Assembly (NCBI GenBank): GCA_020635355.1
Contig: JACJZW010000008.1
Coordinates: 62,001 to 126,000 of the forward strand
From: Flavobacteriales bacterium
Lineage (GTDB): Bacteria > Bacteroidota > Bacteroidia > NS11-12g > UBA9320
Direction of reading: 5' to 3'
DNA length: 64,000 nucleotides
Part shown: positions 42,601 through 52,103 of the stretch, one piece after another
How positions within the stretch are numbered: the stretch's first letter is position 1
How the letters are laid out: the number at the start of each line of letters is the position of its first letter
Made by a program: the position numbers and the translations under genes
Notes under the pieces: generated by a model
What the model was told of the DNA's origin: nothing
What the model saw: only the letters and a program-made list of their open reading frames with translations
The model's database searches: none

Positions 42601-44211
42601 TTATTTAATTTTAAGCCAAATATTTTTTGTTTCCCAGTTCGCCCGGACTTCGATGGGCTTATCCAAGCTAAATAATTGCTCTGGTTGACGCGTTTTAAGA
42701 AAATCACCGGCCGTCCATACACGATCCAGGTTGGAATCTTGGAACGCTCGAATGAAATATTCTCCAGGTTTTAGATGTGAAAACTGAATGGTGGTATCCG
42801 TTTTAATCCGAATCGATTGAATAGTTTGATTGGATTGCAATGATTTTCGGTAGAGTTCCAAATAGATTGGATCCGAATACACGCTATCGGATAGTTCTAC
42901 AATAACCTCCAATTGACCCAATTCCGATGGTTTCATGATGCGAAACGTCACAGTGTCTGGCTGGTCATTTTTACCGGTAGGTGTTTTAAGAGAAGAAGTG
43001 GGGAGTATAAGTCGATATTCACTTCCGGAGCTCAGGTTCGCCTGAAGACTTAATTGAAAGGAGTTCTGAAGTAGTATGGTGTCAATCGCAATCTGGGTAC
43101 TATCGCTCATTCGAATCAGTTCAACCTCCTTGGATGAAAATGATTTAAGTGGAAGATTAGAACTCAGAACAACCTGTTTACCGTTGGCTTGATTTAAGTC
43201 TGGCAGGTTAATCTGGAGTTCTGATTGATTGGTTTTTATATCCTTCAACACCCCTTCCAATTCAAGTGTATCATCTAGTTGAATATGAAAAAGCAGACTG
43301 TCTGAAGGATCGATTTCCTTGGAATAACCAGTAAACACACGAAGCGTTTCGGGCTTTATGGAATGAGTGGGAAGTAACCCGGATTTGTGATAGCTATAGT
43401 CCGATGGAGAAACGGTTACCTGAACGTTGGATGGGAGAGCCTGGGAAAATTCCAGTTCATATTGATTTTGTGCTGCTGATGTAATAGCTGATAGTCGGAT
43501 GGGTGTTCGCTTAGGTTCTGGAGAAGCAGCTAAGTGGATGAAATCTCCGGGATTCAATCTGGATACCGAAAAGGCAAATAATTCGTCGGCATCGGGATGG
43601 TAGTTACCATTTTGATCATCAAAGGCAAAGATGGAATAGGAGGTATCCTGAATGTGGTTGAATACAAATCGGCCACCACTGTCGGATTTAGTGATGTAAT
43701 AAGGTCTCGACGTATAAATGGATGTGTCATTCTGTTCTTTATACAATACTACAGTGGCCTTGGGTTGTGGCTTGAGAGTCTCTGCGTTGATGATGTTACC
43801 CGAAAGTATTCCGGAATCCAGACTGGATCCGGTTGAAAACACCAGGGTGTATGCCGACAAGATATTCTGCTCATTGACGTCTCGTATGGCATTGCCGAAG
43901 TTAAATTGATACGTGGTATATGGATTAAGCGGTTCTGGTAGATTTAGGATCAGCGTTTTGTTTTTGATCCGGTGGGTTACCACGCCTCGAAACGGTGGAG
44001 AAACGAGTAGTTCCTGGGTAAGATTTTGAACGGTGATAAATTCATCAAATACCAATCGAATGGTATTGGTTTCAACGGCCGTTGCAGCGCTATCCGGAAT
44101 GGATGAAAGAACACGAGGTGGTGTTACATCCTTATCACCGCCGGAAAGAGGGGTAACGGTAGCACATGCATACAGTAGAATGAGGCCAAGAAGAACCGAA
44201 CCGAGTTTCAT
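42601..44211 (-). CDS. Ig-like domain lipoprotein
   Basis: A 536-residue lipoprotein with lipobox LYAC near residue 16. After PLSGGDKDVTPPRV comes an SbsA-type Ig-like domain (about 30-130) typical of a conserved Bacteroidota family. A carboxypeptidase-regulatory-like beta-sandwich (GILSGNIINAETLKPQPKATVVLY) spans about 145-235. The remainder is beta-rich, ending with a second such sandwich (KPGEYFIRAFQDSNLDRVWTAGD). The function is unknown, probably at the cell envelope. Its start overlaps the mnmG stop by four bases. Confidence 0.85.
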   Translation of the reverse strand: MKLGSVLLGLILLYACATVTPLSGGDKDVTPPRVLSSIPDSAATAVETNTIRLVFDEFITVQNLTQELLVSPPFRGVVTHRIKNKTLILNLPEPLNPYTTYQFNFGNAIRDVNEQNILSAYTLVFSTGSSLDSGILSGNIINAETLKPQPKATVVLYKEQNDTSIYTSRPYYITKSDSGGRFVFNHIQDTSYSIFAFDDQNGNYHPDADELFAFSVSRLNPGDFIHLAASPEPKRTPIRLSAITSAAQNQYELEFSQALPSNVQVTVSPSDYSYHKSGLLPTHSIKPETLRVFTGYSKEIDPSDSLLFHIQLDDTLELEGVLKDIKTNQSELQINLPDLNQANGKQVVLSSNLPLKSFSSKEVELIRMSDSTQIAIDTILLQNSFQLSLQANLSSGSEYRLILPTSSLKTPTGKNDQPDTVTFRIMKPSELGQLEVIVELSDSVYSDPIYLELYRKSLQSNQTIQSIRIKTDTTIQFSHLKPGEYFIRAFQDSNLDRVWTAGDFLKTRQPEQLFSLDKPIEVRANWETKNIWLKIK

Positions 44212-46064
44212 CGGCCGAAATAAACCAAAAGCACGGAGATATCGGCAGCACTTACTCCACTAATACGGGAAGCCTGTCCAATTGTCTTAGGCTTTAGCCT
44301 GCTTAATTTTTCACGCGATTCTGATGAAAGGGATTTAAGTGCATGAAAATCAAATTGATCAGAGATTTTAATGTGTTCAAGCCGTTGCATTTTATCGGCC
44401 ATTTCCTTCTCCTTTTCAATATACCCTTGATACTTAGTTAGTATTTCAGCTTGTTCCTGTTCTTCAACAGAATAGCCGGAGGTAATGGATTGAACGAGTG
44501 GAAGTTGATTGAGGTCTTCTCCTCGTACCTGAGGGCGCAATAGGATGCGATCCAGTTTAACCTTTTGATTTATTTCCGGAGTATTAAGCTGAGTCAAAAG
44601 TGGATTAACCTCTTCTGGACTGACGCTTTGTTCAGAGTAGAAATTTAGCAATTGGTTAACATGTTCTTCTTTTACATGTAATTGTTGAAGTCGATCATCT
44701 GACGCGAGACCAATTTTATGTCCTATTGGAGTCAATCGGGTGTCGGCGTTATCCTGACGAAGAAGAATGCGATACTCGGCTCGTGAGGTAAACATGCGAT
44801 ATGGTTCTTCTGTACCCTTATTGACCAAGTCATCAATTAACACACCGATATAGGCTTCTGAGCGATCCAGGATTAATGGGTCTTGGTTGTGGAGGTTAAG
44901 GTGGGCGTTGATACCAGCCATAAGTCCTTGACAAGCAGCTTCTTCGTAGCCGGTGGTGCCATTAATCTGACCAGCAAAGTACAGATTGGGTAAGATCTTG
45001 GTTTCGAGGGTCAATTGCAATTGAGTAGGGGGGAAGTAGTCGTATTCAATAGCATACCCTGGGCGGAATATTTCGGCCTCTTCAAAACCTGGTATAAGAC
45101 GGAGTGCTCTTTCTTGAACATCGAAGGGCAGGGAGGTGGAGAAGCCGTTCACATACACTTCGACGGTATCCCAGCCTTCTGGTTCAACAAAGATTTGATG
45201 ACGATCGCGCTCCGCAAATCGGTTGATTTTGTCTTCAATACTTGGGCAGTAACGTGGTCCTATACTTTGTATGGTGCCATTAAACATGGGACTATCTTCA
45301 AACCCTTCTCTTAGAATAGCATGGACATCGGAATTGGTATACGTGATGTGGCAACTGCGTTGATGAATTAGAGGGGCGGTTTGGCTAAAGGAAAATTTTC
45401 CGGGTTGTTCATCTCCTGGCTGTTCTTCCATTTTAGAATAATCCAATGAGCGTCCATCTACTCGTGGGGGTGTTCCGGTTTTCATTCGGCCGGCTTCAAA
45501 CCCAAGGGATTCAAGTTGGGCTGTTATACCTGTGGAGGCTCGTTCGGCCATTCTTCCACCGCCAAATTGAGAACGACCAATATGGATGAGACCATTCATA
45601 AATGTTCCGCTGGTTAACACAACGGCGCGAGAACGAAAGGAATATCCCATTTGGGTGTTTACACCCGAGACCTCACCATGTTCTATGATTAGCGAAGCAA
45701 CCATGTCCTGAAAGAAGTGAACATTCGGGTTGTTTTCGAGTAAGCTTCGCCACTTGATTGAAAATAACTGACGATCGCTTTGTGCCCGAGGACTCCACAT
45801 AGCCGCTCCTTTTGATCGGTTGAGCATGCGAAACTGAATCATTGTTTCATCGGTAACCACGCCACTCATTCCGCCTAGGGCGTCTATCTCACGTACAATT
45901 TGGCCTTTAGCAACACCACCCATAGCCGGGTTGCACGACATTTTGGCTATGGTTTCCATATTCATGGTGACGAGTAACACAGAACTTCCCATCGTGGCAG
46001 CTGCGTGTGCAGCTTCACATCCAGCATGTCCGGCTCCAACTACAATAATGTCGTACGTTTTCAT
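44208..46064 (-). CDS. mnmG: tRNA uridine 5-carboxymethylaminomethyl modification enzyme MnmG
   Basis: A 618-residue FAD enzyme that with MnmE modifies U34 of tRNAs. The FAD loop is VVGAGHAGCEAA near residue 8. The MSCNPAMGGVAKGQIVREIDALGG block, the GTPPRVDG segment and the GQINGTTGYEEAACQGLMAG block are all present, as is the C-terminal helical domain (LKSLSSESREKLSRLKPKTIGQASRISGVSAADISVLLVYFGR at the end). ATG 46064 is the conserved start. The longer frame runs through a parS site and is not coding. mnmG (gidA) lies beside the origin in many bacteria. Confidence 0.98.
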   Translation of the reverse strand: MKTYDIIVVGAGHAGCEAAHAAATMGSSVLLVTMNMETIAKMSCNPAMGGVAKGQIVREIDALGGMSGVVTDETMIQFRMLNRSKGAAMWSPRAQSDRQLFSIKWRSLLENNPNVHFFQDMVASLIIEHGEVSGVNTQMGYSFRSRAVVLTSGTFMNGLIHIGRSQFGGGRMAERASTGITAQLESLGFEAGRMKTGTPPRVDGRSLDYSKMEEQPGDEQPGKFSFSQTAPLIHQRSCHITYTNSDVHAILREGFEDSPMFNGTIQSIGPRYCPSIEDKINRFAERDRHQIFVEPEGWDTVEVYVNGFSTSLPFDVQERALRLIPGFEEAEIFRPGYAIEYDYFPPTQLQLTLETKILPNLYFAGQINGTTGYEEAACQGLMAGINAHLNLHNQDPLILDRSEAYIGVLIDDLVNKGTEEPYRMFTSRAEYRILLRQDNADTRLTPIGHKIGLASDDRLQQLHVKEEHVNQLLNFYSEQSVSPEEVNPLLTQLNTPEINQKVKLDRILLRPQVRGEDLNQLPLVQSITSGYSVEEQEQAEILTKYQGYIEKEKEMADKMQRLEHIKISDQFDFHALKSLSSESREKLSRLKPKTIGQASRISGVSAADISVLLVYFGR

Positions 46065-46071
46065 TTTTAGG

Positions 46072-46087
46072 TGTTCCACGTGGAACG
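46072..46087. promoter_or_regulatory. parS site (ParB binding)
   Basis: TGTTCCACGTGGAACG contains the perfect 14-base palindrome GTTCCACGTGGAAC, the parS core. It lies eight bases upstream of the mnmG ATG in the 25-base gap after ybeY. Confidence 0.8.
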
Positions 46088-46089
46088 TG

Positions 46090-46506
46090 TTAAGTTTTTG
46101 AGAGAAATTCGTTCTCCTTTTCGCGCATTGCCGCTTGTTCTTCTTCCGTGTGGTCGTCGAAGCCACTGAGATGCAATACACCGTGGATCATAACTCGTTT
46201 TAATTCTTCTAATGGGGAGCAACCATATTGCAGAGCATTTTCCTGAACGATGTCGGTGTTAATGAATATATCAGCAACCAGGTCGTCATGGGGTTGGTCC
46301 CGATAATCAAAGGTTAGGATATCTGTATAGTAGTCGTGATTTAGTGATGCTTTATTTAACTCCAAATGGGAGTCTTTGTTTTGCAGAATAAAATTTAATT
46401 CACCGGTTGAGTGGCCTAGTTCGTTGGCTGAATTGAGAAGCCAAATTCTTACGTTGTTTTCGTTGAACGGGAAACTGTGTTCCACGTGAAACACGATATC
46501 AAGCAT
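46090..46506 (-). CDS. ybeY: Endoribonuclease YbeY
   Basis: A 138-residue metal-dependent RNase acting in 16S rRNA maturation and ribosome quality control. The zinc site is HGVLHLSGFDDH near residue 107, the hallmark of the family. TDILTFDYRD near 67 is the second conserved block. The N-terminal codons contain a full parS site, which explains the FHVEH stretch. It sits directly upstream of mnmG. Confidence 0.95.
   Translation of the reverse strand: MLDIVFHVEHSFPFNENNVRIWLLNSANELGHSTGELNFILQNKDSHLELNKASLNHDYYTDILTFDYRDQPHDDLVADIFINTDIVQENALQYGCSPLEELKRVMIHGVLHLSGFDDHTEEEQAAMREKENEFLSKT
46478..46493. promoter_or_regulatory. parS site inside ybeY
   Basis: TGTTCCACGTGAAACA matches the general bacterial parS consensus TGTTNCACGTGAAACA at all 16 positions. 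It encodes part of VFHVEH in ybeY, near its start codon. Confidence 0.88.
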
Positions 46507-46508
46507 AG

Positions 46509-48203
46509 TTATCGGATGATGCTAAAAGAACCAGAGGACTTGTGTTTGTTGCCGGACAAATCTACAATGGAAAGCGTATATAAATACAGGCCGGTTGGAA
46601 TGTCTGTACCCTCTGAAAGAATGTTCCACCCCACATCAACGCGCTTAGACCGATAAATGACCTCTCCCCAGCGGTTGAAGATTTCAAAACTCGATTGGTC
46701 ATAATCCAATGAAGTGCCGATCACTCGGAACGTGTGATTGGTTCCTTGGGTGTTCAGTGCATTGGGTACAAAGAATGTGGGCGGCTTGGCGACACAATGA
46801 GAATTACTCCAGCTCTCCTGGGACCATCCGAACGTATTGGGCGATTCAACAGCTTTAACGCGATAACAGCTATAAGCCGTGTCACCTAACGGATAGCTCA
46901 AGCTGGTTTCATCAGAGATCCACTCCCAATTAATGTCATTCTTGCCATACACTTCGTAATGATCCACCCCGCCATCCCAATTAATGAATTCATTCCAAAT
47001 TAGGTTTCCCGCATTGTCGGTGCTAAGGAAGATTGTTTTTGAAAGATTACTGGAATCTGTTTGACCAACACAGGGGGCATAGGAGCGAGCGATGAATAAT
47101 TCGGGATTTGCGTAAGACGATGGTGAGTAGGATGTGGTGAAAGTTTGTTTTCCTACTGTTGGCCTAAACTGGTCAACGGGCTCTTCATTAGAGGCGGTGA
47201 CATAAAAAATGACCAGCGAATCGGTGGGAGGAAGGTTGTCTATAAATACTTCAATATCAATAACATCGGACTCGTTTACGGAGGAAGTACTTAAATATAC
47301 GGATGTCGGTGTTTGGATGGTGTCCAATTGGGCACAAACAACATTAGAACTACTGGTTACGCCAGGATTTTGAGAGTAGGCACGAACAAAGAAGCAGGCA
47401 GAATCACCAGGTGAAAGCTGCAGGATGTCACTTGTGTTGGTGACGTTTTTTGAAGCAGGGGCAAAGGGACTGCCATTGAGAGATTTATATACGGTGTGTT
47501 CAAGTGTATTCCAGCCAACATATGCACTCCAATTTAGGCTGTATTCACGATTACAGGGGTTGAGTGTTCCGTGAAGCAGTATGGGTGAATGGGGGTCACT
47601 TACCCTGGAGAACAAACCACAGCTGTCAAATGCCGAAAGCGTAAACCAGTTTGGTTGATCTACTGATTTCCCTGTTTCATTAAAAGCCAAACCGCTTGTA
47701 TCATCAATAATAGAGCTTATATCATTGGCCTTGGAGTACGAATACACCCGATAGCCTTTTGTATCCGTGGAACTATTAGCAGTCCACCCCACAACAAAAT
47801 TCTGGGTAGAGAGATCAACGCTTATGGAATCAATGGATTGATCAGACGGGCGCACATCGTCCACAGATATCACATTGGATTTTATACTGTCGGATCCAGA
47901 ACAGGTATAGAGGGCTTCCAGGTAAAAGGACCAATTGCCGTTGGCATTGGGTAATTTTATTTGAACAGACGTAGCAAAAAAATCAGTTTGTTTCCCGCGG
48001 ATGGTGTAACTACTGAATGGGTCTTTACCGTAGACATGATACTCCTGAAAAGACCCACACACATCCGTGGGAGTGCGGTACAAAATGGTAACCACACTAT
48101 CGTTCACATTCATACAAGCCTTAAGCAAGGTGGGCGCATCTGTTAATCCCCAGACCGGAGAAATAAGCAGAAATAAAAAGGCCGTTAGATAAATGCGATA
48201 CAT
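46509..48203 (-). CDS. T9SS-secreted protein, type B (gliding-associated) C-terminal domain
   Basis: A 564-residue secreted protein. A signal peptide covers about residues 1-20 from ATG 48203. The middle is made of fibronectin type III-like modules, with WTANSSTDTKGYRVYSYS near residue 140 and NWSAYVGWNTLEHTVYKSL near 225. The last 90 residues form the gliding motility-associated C-terminal domain: FFVPNALNTQGTNHTFRV, FEIFNRWGEVIYRS, GLYLYTLSI. This type B signal directs T9SS export and release. Its gene is the last before the switch in dominant gene direction. Confidence 0.9.
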   Translation of the reverse strand: MYRIYLTAFLFLLISPVWGLTDAPTLLKACMNVNDSVVTILYRTPTDVCGSFQEYHVYGKDPFSSYTIRGKQTDFFATSVQIKLPNANGNWSFYLEALYTCSGSDSIKSNVISVDDVRPSDQSIDSISVDLSTQNFVVGWTANSSTDTKGYRVYSYSKANDISSIIDDTSGLAFNETGKSVDQPNWFTLSAFDSCGLFSRVSDPHSPILLHGTLNPCNREYSLNWSAYVGWNTLEHTVYKSLNGSPFAPASKNVTNTSDILQLSPGDSACFFVRAYSQNPGVTSSSNVVCAQLDTIQTPTSVYLSTSSVNESDVIDIEVFIDNLPPTDSLVIFYVTASNEEPVDQFRPTVGKQTFTTSYSPSSYANPELFIARSYAPCVGQTDSSNLSKTIFLSTDNAGNLIWNEFINWDGGVDHYEVYGKNDINWEWISDETSLSYPLGDTAYSCYRVKAVESPNTFGWSQESWSNSHCVAKPPTFFVPNALNTQGTNHTFRVIGTSLDYDQSSFEIFNRWGEVIYRSKRVDVGWNILSEGTDIPTGLYLYTLSIVDLSGNKHKSSGSFSIIR

Positions 48204-48441
48204 GGGGTTCTTTCGCCTTTTGGTAACGATAATCAACTGCAAATGTTATCAATACCTAGGATCGACGAAGGTTTTTCAGCAGATTTTGACACCGAATGAC
48301 AATCTAATGAAGCGCATTTCGAGGAAATGGTTGCAAGAATAGATGAAATCATATGAACAGAGTCGAATTCTTTGACCACCAAACATGTGAACTTGAATAC
48401 ATTTGCAGCTAGCAAACTAACCAGGCCAATCATTGTCCTAA

Positions 48442-49305
48442 ATGGAAGATCAATCGAAGTTCATGAGAGATCAGAACGACTACAATCAAGACAATCCGAA
48501 TAAAAGACGGAGAAAAAGAGTAACTCGTCCGGGAGGAACAGTTAAAAAAATCACCCAGGATCGCCCACCTCAAAAACCTGAAAATGAGGAGGTTCGTCTG
48601 AATAAGTACATCTCAAATTGCGGGGTATGCAGCAGGCGGGAAGCGGATACGTTGATACAGGACGGTAAGGTTAAGGTCAACGGCGAGGTTATAACAACCA
48701 TGGGACACAAAGTGCTCCCAACGGATGAAGTTGAAGTAAATGGGGAGGTTATTTCTACTTCCAGGAAGATTTATGTTCTTCTGAATAAACCCAAAGACTA
48801 CATCACCACCACCAATGACCCCCAAAACCGGCGTACGGTAATGGACCTCATCGAAGACCTTGATGCTGACCGGGTGTACCCCGTAGGCCGTTTGGACAGA
48901 AACACCACAGGGATTTTGATCTTTACAAATGATGGTGAGTTGTCTCAACTCTTGATGCATCCCAAATCCAATGTCACCAAGATCTATTCTGTGGAGCTCA
49001 CGGAGCCGCTTTCAATGCCCCATTATTACAAGCTTCAAAAAGGGATTAATCTTTTTGATGGCTTCATGAAGCCGGATAAATTGGCCTTTGTTGACGAATC
49101 AGATCATAAACGTATCGGTGTCGAAATTCACAGTGGACGAAATCGCATCGTTCGAAGAATGTTTGAGGCACTTGGCTATGAAGTGGTCAAACTGGATCGG
49201 GTTATCTATGGAGGTTTGGATAAAGCCGGACTAACGCGCGGGAAGTGGCGGATTTTGACAGAAAAAGAGATTCATCAATTGAAGCGAGTGGCGGGAATGC
49301 GCTAA
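48442..49305 (+). CDS. rluB: 23S rRNA/ribosomal large subunit pseudouridine synthase B-like
   Basis: A 287-residue RNA modification enzyme. A basic tail of about 45 residues precedes an S4 domain (RLNKYISNCGVCSRREADTLIQDGKVKVNG). The RsuA/RluB catalytic domain follows, with the active-site Asp in PVGRLDRNTTGILIFTNDGEL near residue 152 and the GRNRIVRRMFEALGY block near 233. The long basic extension is usual in Bacteroidota versions. It is the first of the plus-oriented genes to the right of 48.3 kb. The 238-base gap before it shows no clear element. Confidence 0.92.
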   Translation: MEDQSKFMRDQNDYNQDNPNKRRRKRVTRPGGTVKKITQDRPPQKPENEEVRLNKYISNCGVCSRREADTLIQDGKVKVNGEVITTMGHKVLPTDEVEVNGEVISTSRKIYVLLNKPKDYITTTNDPQNRRTVMDLIEDLDADRVYPVGRLDRNTTGILIFTNDGELSQLLMHPKSNVTKIYSVELTEPLSMPHYYKLQKGINLFDGFMKPDKLAFVDESDHKRIGVEIHSGRNRIVRRMFEALGYEVVKLDRVIYGGLDKAGLTRGKWRILTEKEIHQLKRVAGMR

Positions 49306-49321
49306 TTTTACCGTTTCAAGA

Positions 49322-49337
49322 AGTTTCACATGAAACA
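49322..49337. promoter_or_regulatory. parS-like site
   Basis: AGTTTCACATGAAACA differs from the 14-base parS core GTTTCACGTGAAAC at one base. It covers the start codon of the Omp28-like gene (ATG 49330). Confidence 0.5.
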
Positions 49338-50202
49338 ATTTTCATACACATTTTTGGTCGCGATGATTCTACTATTAGGATCGTCCTGTAAAGAAGTTCC
49401 ACCATTCATCGACTATTCGGAACCCATTTTACTCGCAAAAGACACCACCTATGTGGTTCAAACACTGCCAAGCCCACAACCTAAAAATGTATTAATCGAA
49501 GACATTTCTGGTGTACGATGTGTGAATTGTCCGGATGCAGCGGTAACCGCGCATGAGATACGGGATGATCACCCGGGAAGAGTTGTTGTCATGACCCTCC
49601 ACTCCTGGAAGTTTAGTGGATTTACACGACCCATTGCAGACACCTTTAATACTCAGGTAGCCACAGATATCATTGATAATTTGATTGGCTCGCCTTCCGG
49701 GTTACCTACGGGATCGGTTGATCGGAAAACATATACCGGAAAAACAGATCCACTTCTTCCCCCACCTACCTGGGCATCTTTTGTGAACGATCAGTTGAAT
49801 GAGAAGTCGGCGGTGAATTTGGACCTTGAAACCATCCACAAACCCGGATCACGAGACGTCATTGTAAATGTAACGGCTACGTTTCTTGAAGAACAGACGG
49901 TAAACACCCACCTTTCTTTGTTCATCACAGAAAGCCACATAATCTCTCCTCAAAAATCGGATACTGCTCAAACCGGTCAAATTGATCAATTTGAACACAA
50001 CTTTATTTTAAGGGCCGGTATCACTTCATTTTCAGGACTCTTACTCTCTAATTCTATCCCCGCCGGAACTGTGTACGAAAAGGGGGTTGCACTGGAAATA
50101 CCATCCAAATACGATATCAGCAATTGCTCTATTGTTGCCATCATTAGCCATGTGGACGCTTCAGGTAACGACGTGCTTCAGGTAGCAGAAAGCGAGATTT
50201 AG
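49330..50202 (+). CDS. Omp28-related outer-membrane lipoprotein
   Basis: A 290-residue lipoprotein with lipobox GSSC (Cys20). After a 40-residue linker comes a thioredoxin-like region, VLIEDISGVRCVNCPDAAVTAHEI, where CVNC could be redox-active. GLPTGSVDRKTY follows near residue 128. The second half is a beta-sandwich. This matches the Omp28-related family of Bacteroidota surface proteins; the function is unknown. It starts 24 bases after rluB and is followed by xerD after ten bases, so the three are probably co-transcribed. Confidence 0.85.
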   Translation: MKQFSYTFLVAMILLLGSSCKEVPPFIDYSEPILLAKDTTYVVQTLPSPQPKNVLIEDISGVRCVNCPDAAVTAHEIRDDHPGRVVVMTLHSWKFSGFTRPIADTFNTQVATDIIDNLIGSPSGLPTGSVDRKTYTGKTDPLLPPPTWASFVNDQLNEKSAVNLDLETIHKPGSRDVIVNVTATFLEEQTVNTHLSLFITESHIISPQKSDTAQTGQIDQFEHNFILRAGITSFSGLLLSNSIPAGTVYEKGVALEIPSKYDISNCSIVAIISHVDASGNDVLQVAESEI

Positions 50203-50212
50203 ATGATGGCCG

Positions 50213-51097
50213 ATGGATGACTTAACATCCTTTCAGCTCTACCTTCAACAAGAGTTAAACTTCTCTTCTAACTCCATTGATGCCTACCTCCGGGACATCA
50301 AACGTCTTCGTCAGTTCCTACTCACCATTCAAAGCAACACCAGTAACTGTGACCGGGCTCAGCTGGAACAACATGTTGTAGAGCTCCATGATCTTGGGCT
50401 TTCTCCCAGAAGTATTGCCCGCGTAATTTCCAGCATACGCAACTACTTTGATTTTCTGATCAAGGAGGGGGCGCGAACGAACAACCCAAGCGAGTTGTTG
50501 GAATCCCCAAGACTCAGCAAAAAGTTACCCGAGGTGTTGGAACCCGAAGAGGTGCAGGCCATGATCGATTGCATTGATTTAAGTGCGGTTGGTGGCGAAC
50601 GCGATAAGGCCATTTTAGAATTAATGTACAGTTCTGGGCCTCGGGTGTCGGAGGTGCTGGATTTGGAAACTCAGCACATCTATTTTGAAGATGGGCTCAT
50701 CATATTTACGGGTAAGGGAAATAAACAACGATTGGTTCCGGTTGGACGCAGTGCGTTAAACCAAATGAATCGATACTTGACCCATATCCGAAACCATCAT
50801 GATGTTTCACGTGAATCTGAGGCACTCTTTTTTTTAAATAATCGCGGTAAACGGCTTTCTCGTACACACGTTTTTAACCTGGTTAAGCGAACGGCTCTTC
50901 TGGCTGGGATCAAGCGCAATGTCAGCCCGCACACCTTAAGACACTCCTTTGCCACCAGTTTGGTAGAACGCGGGGCAGATCTTCGTGCAGTACAACAGAT
51001 GCTGGGTCATGTCTCTATAACTACCACGGAGATATATACCCATCTGGATCGGGAATATCTTAAAGAAATTGTTCAACAATTTCACCCAAGATCATAA
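50213..51097 (+). CDS. xerD: Tyrosine recombinase XerD
   Basis: A 294-residue site-specific recombinase that resolves chromosome dimers at dif with a partner. An N-terminal SAM-like core-binding domain (residues 1-95) is followed by the catalytic domain. Catalytic residues are Arg144 (SGPRVSE), Lys168 (TGKGNKQR), His240 and Arg243 (HTLRHSF), His266 (LGHVSITTTEIY) and Tyr275. The usual Leu before the first catalytic Arg (GLRVSE) is Pro. The length and the absence of a mobile context point to XerD rather than an integrase. Confidence 0.94.
   Translation: MDDLTSFQLYLQQELNFSSNSIDAYLRDIKRLRQFLLTIQSNTSNCDRAQLEQHVVELHDLGLSPRSIARVISSIRNYFDFLIKEGARTNNPSELLESPRLSKKLPEVLEPEEVQAMIDCIDLSAVGGERDKAILELMYSSGPRVSEVLDLETQHIYFEDGLIIFTGKGNKQRLVPVGRSALNQMNRYLTHIRNHHDVSRESEALFFLNNRGKRLSRTHVFNLVKRTALLAGIKRNVSPHTLRHSFATSLVERGADLRAVQQMLGHVSITTTEIYTHLDREYLKEIVQQFHPRS
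50803..50818. promoter_or_regulatory. parS-like site inside xerD
   Basis: TGTTTCACGTGAATCT agrees with TGTTTCACGTGAAACA at 14 of 16 positions, including the full left half and central CACGTG. Confidence 0.4.
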
Positions 51098-51100
51098 TAG

Positions 51101-51997
51101 TTAAGAGTTTGCCTGTTTCATCAAACCATTCTCAATAGTGACAGTTTCCCCCACTATAAATGGTAAATTGGGACGAACGTGTCCGGCAGAAAAATTGAAA
51201 TAAAGAGGGATGTTGAGCGGACGAATGTAGTCCGACACAATTTCTTCCGCCGTTCTTCCAAAGGGAACGGCATTATCATGCATTTCCGTTAAGCCCCCAA
51301 CAATAACTCCCGCCAAACCATCCAGAAGACCATTTCTCTTGATGTTCAACATCATCCGATCAATATGATAGAGGTATTCATCCAGGTCTTCCAGAAACAG
51401 CACGCAACCATCCCATGAAGCGATGCTGTTGGAGCCGAGGATGCTGTAAATAACCGATAGATTACCACCTACGAGAGGACCGGTACAGTTGCCGGGCACA
51501 TTCAATTTGTGGGCCGACATGGGATACGTATTCGACTCGCCAACTAACAGGTTGTGGAGATGGAGTAGGTCCATGGAGGTTGATTCCAGAACATTCACAG
51601 GCATTGGACCGTGTATGGAGGCATATCCCAAGGCATAGAGGTGGTTCAGAAGACCGGTGACATCGCTGTACCCAATTACCCATTTAGGATGGTGTTTGAA
51701 GGAACTAAAATCCAAATCATCAAGTAGTGAAACTGTTCCGTATCCACCGCGGGCACACCAAATGGCATGAACATTTTCATCATCCAGAGCCATTTGTAGA
51801 TCAGCTATTCGTGCAGACCGACTTCCCGCAAACTGATCTTCAGCCAACTCAAGGGTTTTGCCAAATGAAACGGATAATCCCCAACTTCGAAGCACATCGG
51901 CTGCCCGAAGAATGAAATCCATATCCACCTTTCTGGCTGTTGACAAAATCCGAACGTGATCACCGGGTCTGAGGGATCTGGGTTTGGTGATTGGCAT
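51101..51997 (-). CDS. Muramoyltetrapeptide LD-carboxypeptidase (S66 family)
   Basis: A 298-residue cytoplasmic peptidase that trims D-Ala from recycled murein tetrapeptides. RPGDHVRILSTAR lies near residue 10 and the nucleophile Ser in WVIGYSDVTGLLNHLY near 111. The Glu and His of the triad are in VLFLEDLDEYLYHIDRM near 203 and FSAGHVRPNLPF near 270. It converges on xerD with a three-base gap and is divergent from the acyl-CoA dehydrogenase gene. Confidence 0.92.
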   Translation of the reverse strand: MPITKPRSLRPGDHVRILSTARKVDMDFILRAADVLRSWGLSVSFGKTLELAEDQFAGSRSARIADLQMALDDENVHAIWCARGGYGTVSLLDDLDFSSFKHHPKWVIGYSDVTGLLNHLYALGYASIHGPMPVNVLESTSMDLLHLHNLLVGESNTYPMSAHKLNVPGNCTGPLVGGNLSVIYSILGSNSIASWDGCVLFLEDLDEYLYHIDRMMLNIKRNGLLDGLAGVIVGGLTEMHDNAVPFGRTAEEIVSDYIRPLNIPLYFNFSAGHVRPNLPFIVGETVTIENGLMKQANS

Positions 51998-52103
51998 GAA
52001 TTTACGTGTTGAGCGGGCAAGATACGAAACCGGAGCACAAACCGAACCACGTTAACCCCGTGATTAAAGTGTAAATTCGCGGCCAATTCCAAAAGATTCA
52101 CGT

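Noticed and set aside
46065..46181. 39-residue extension of MnmG
   Set aside because: It runs through the parS site and the end of ybeY in another frame; the conserved MnmG start is at 46064.
48204..48441. Alternative origin at the point where gene direction changes
   Set aside because: No DnaA-box-like motif or AT-rich block was seen there, only an ordinary divergent promoter region.
50213..51097. Tyrosine recombinase as integrase of a mobile element
   Set aside because: Length, domain layout and neighbours (rluB, Omp28-like) fit a housekeeping XerD; no attachment repeats or cargo genes are present.
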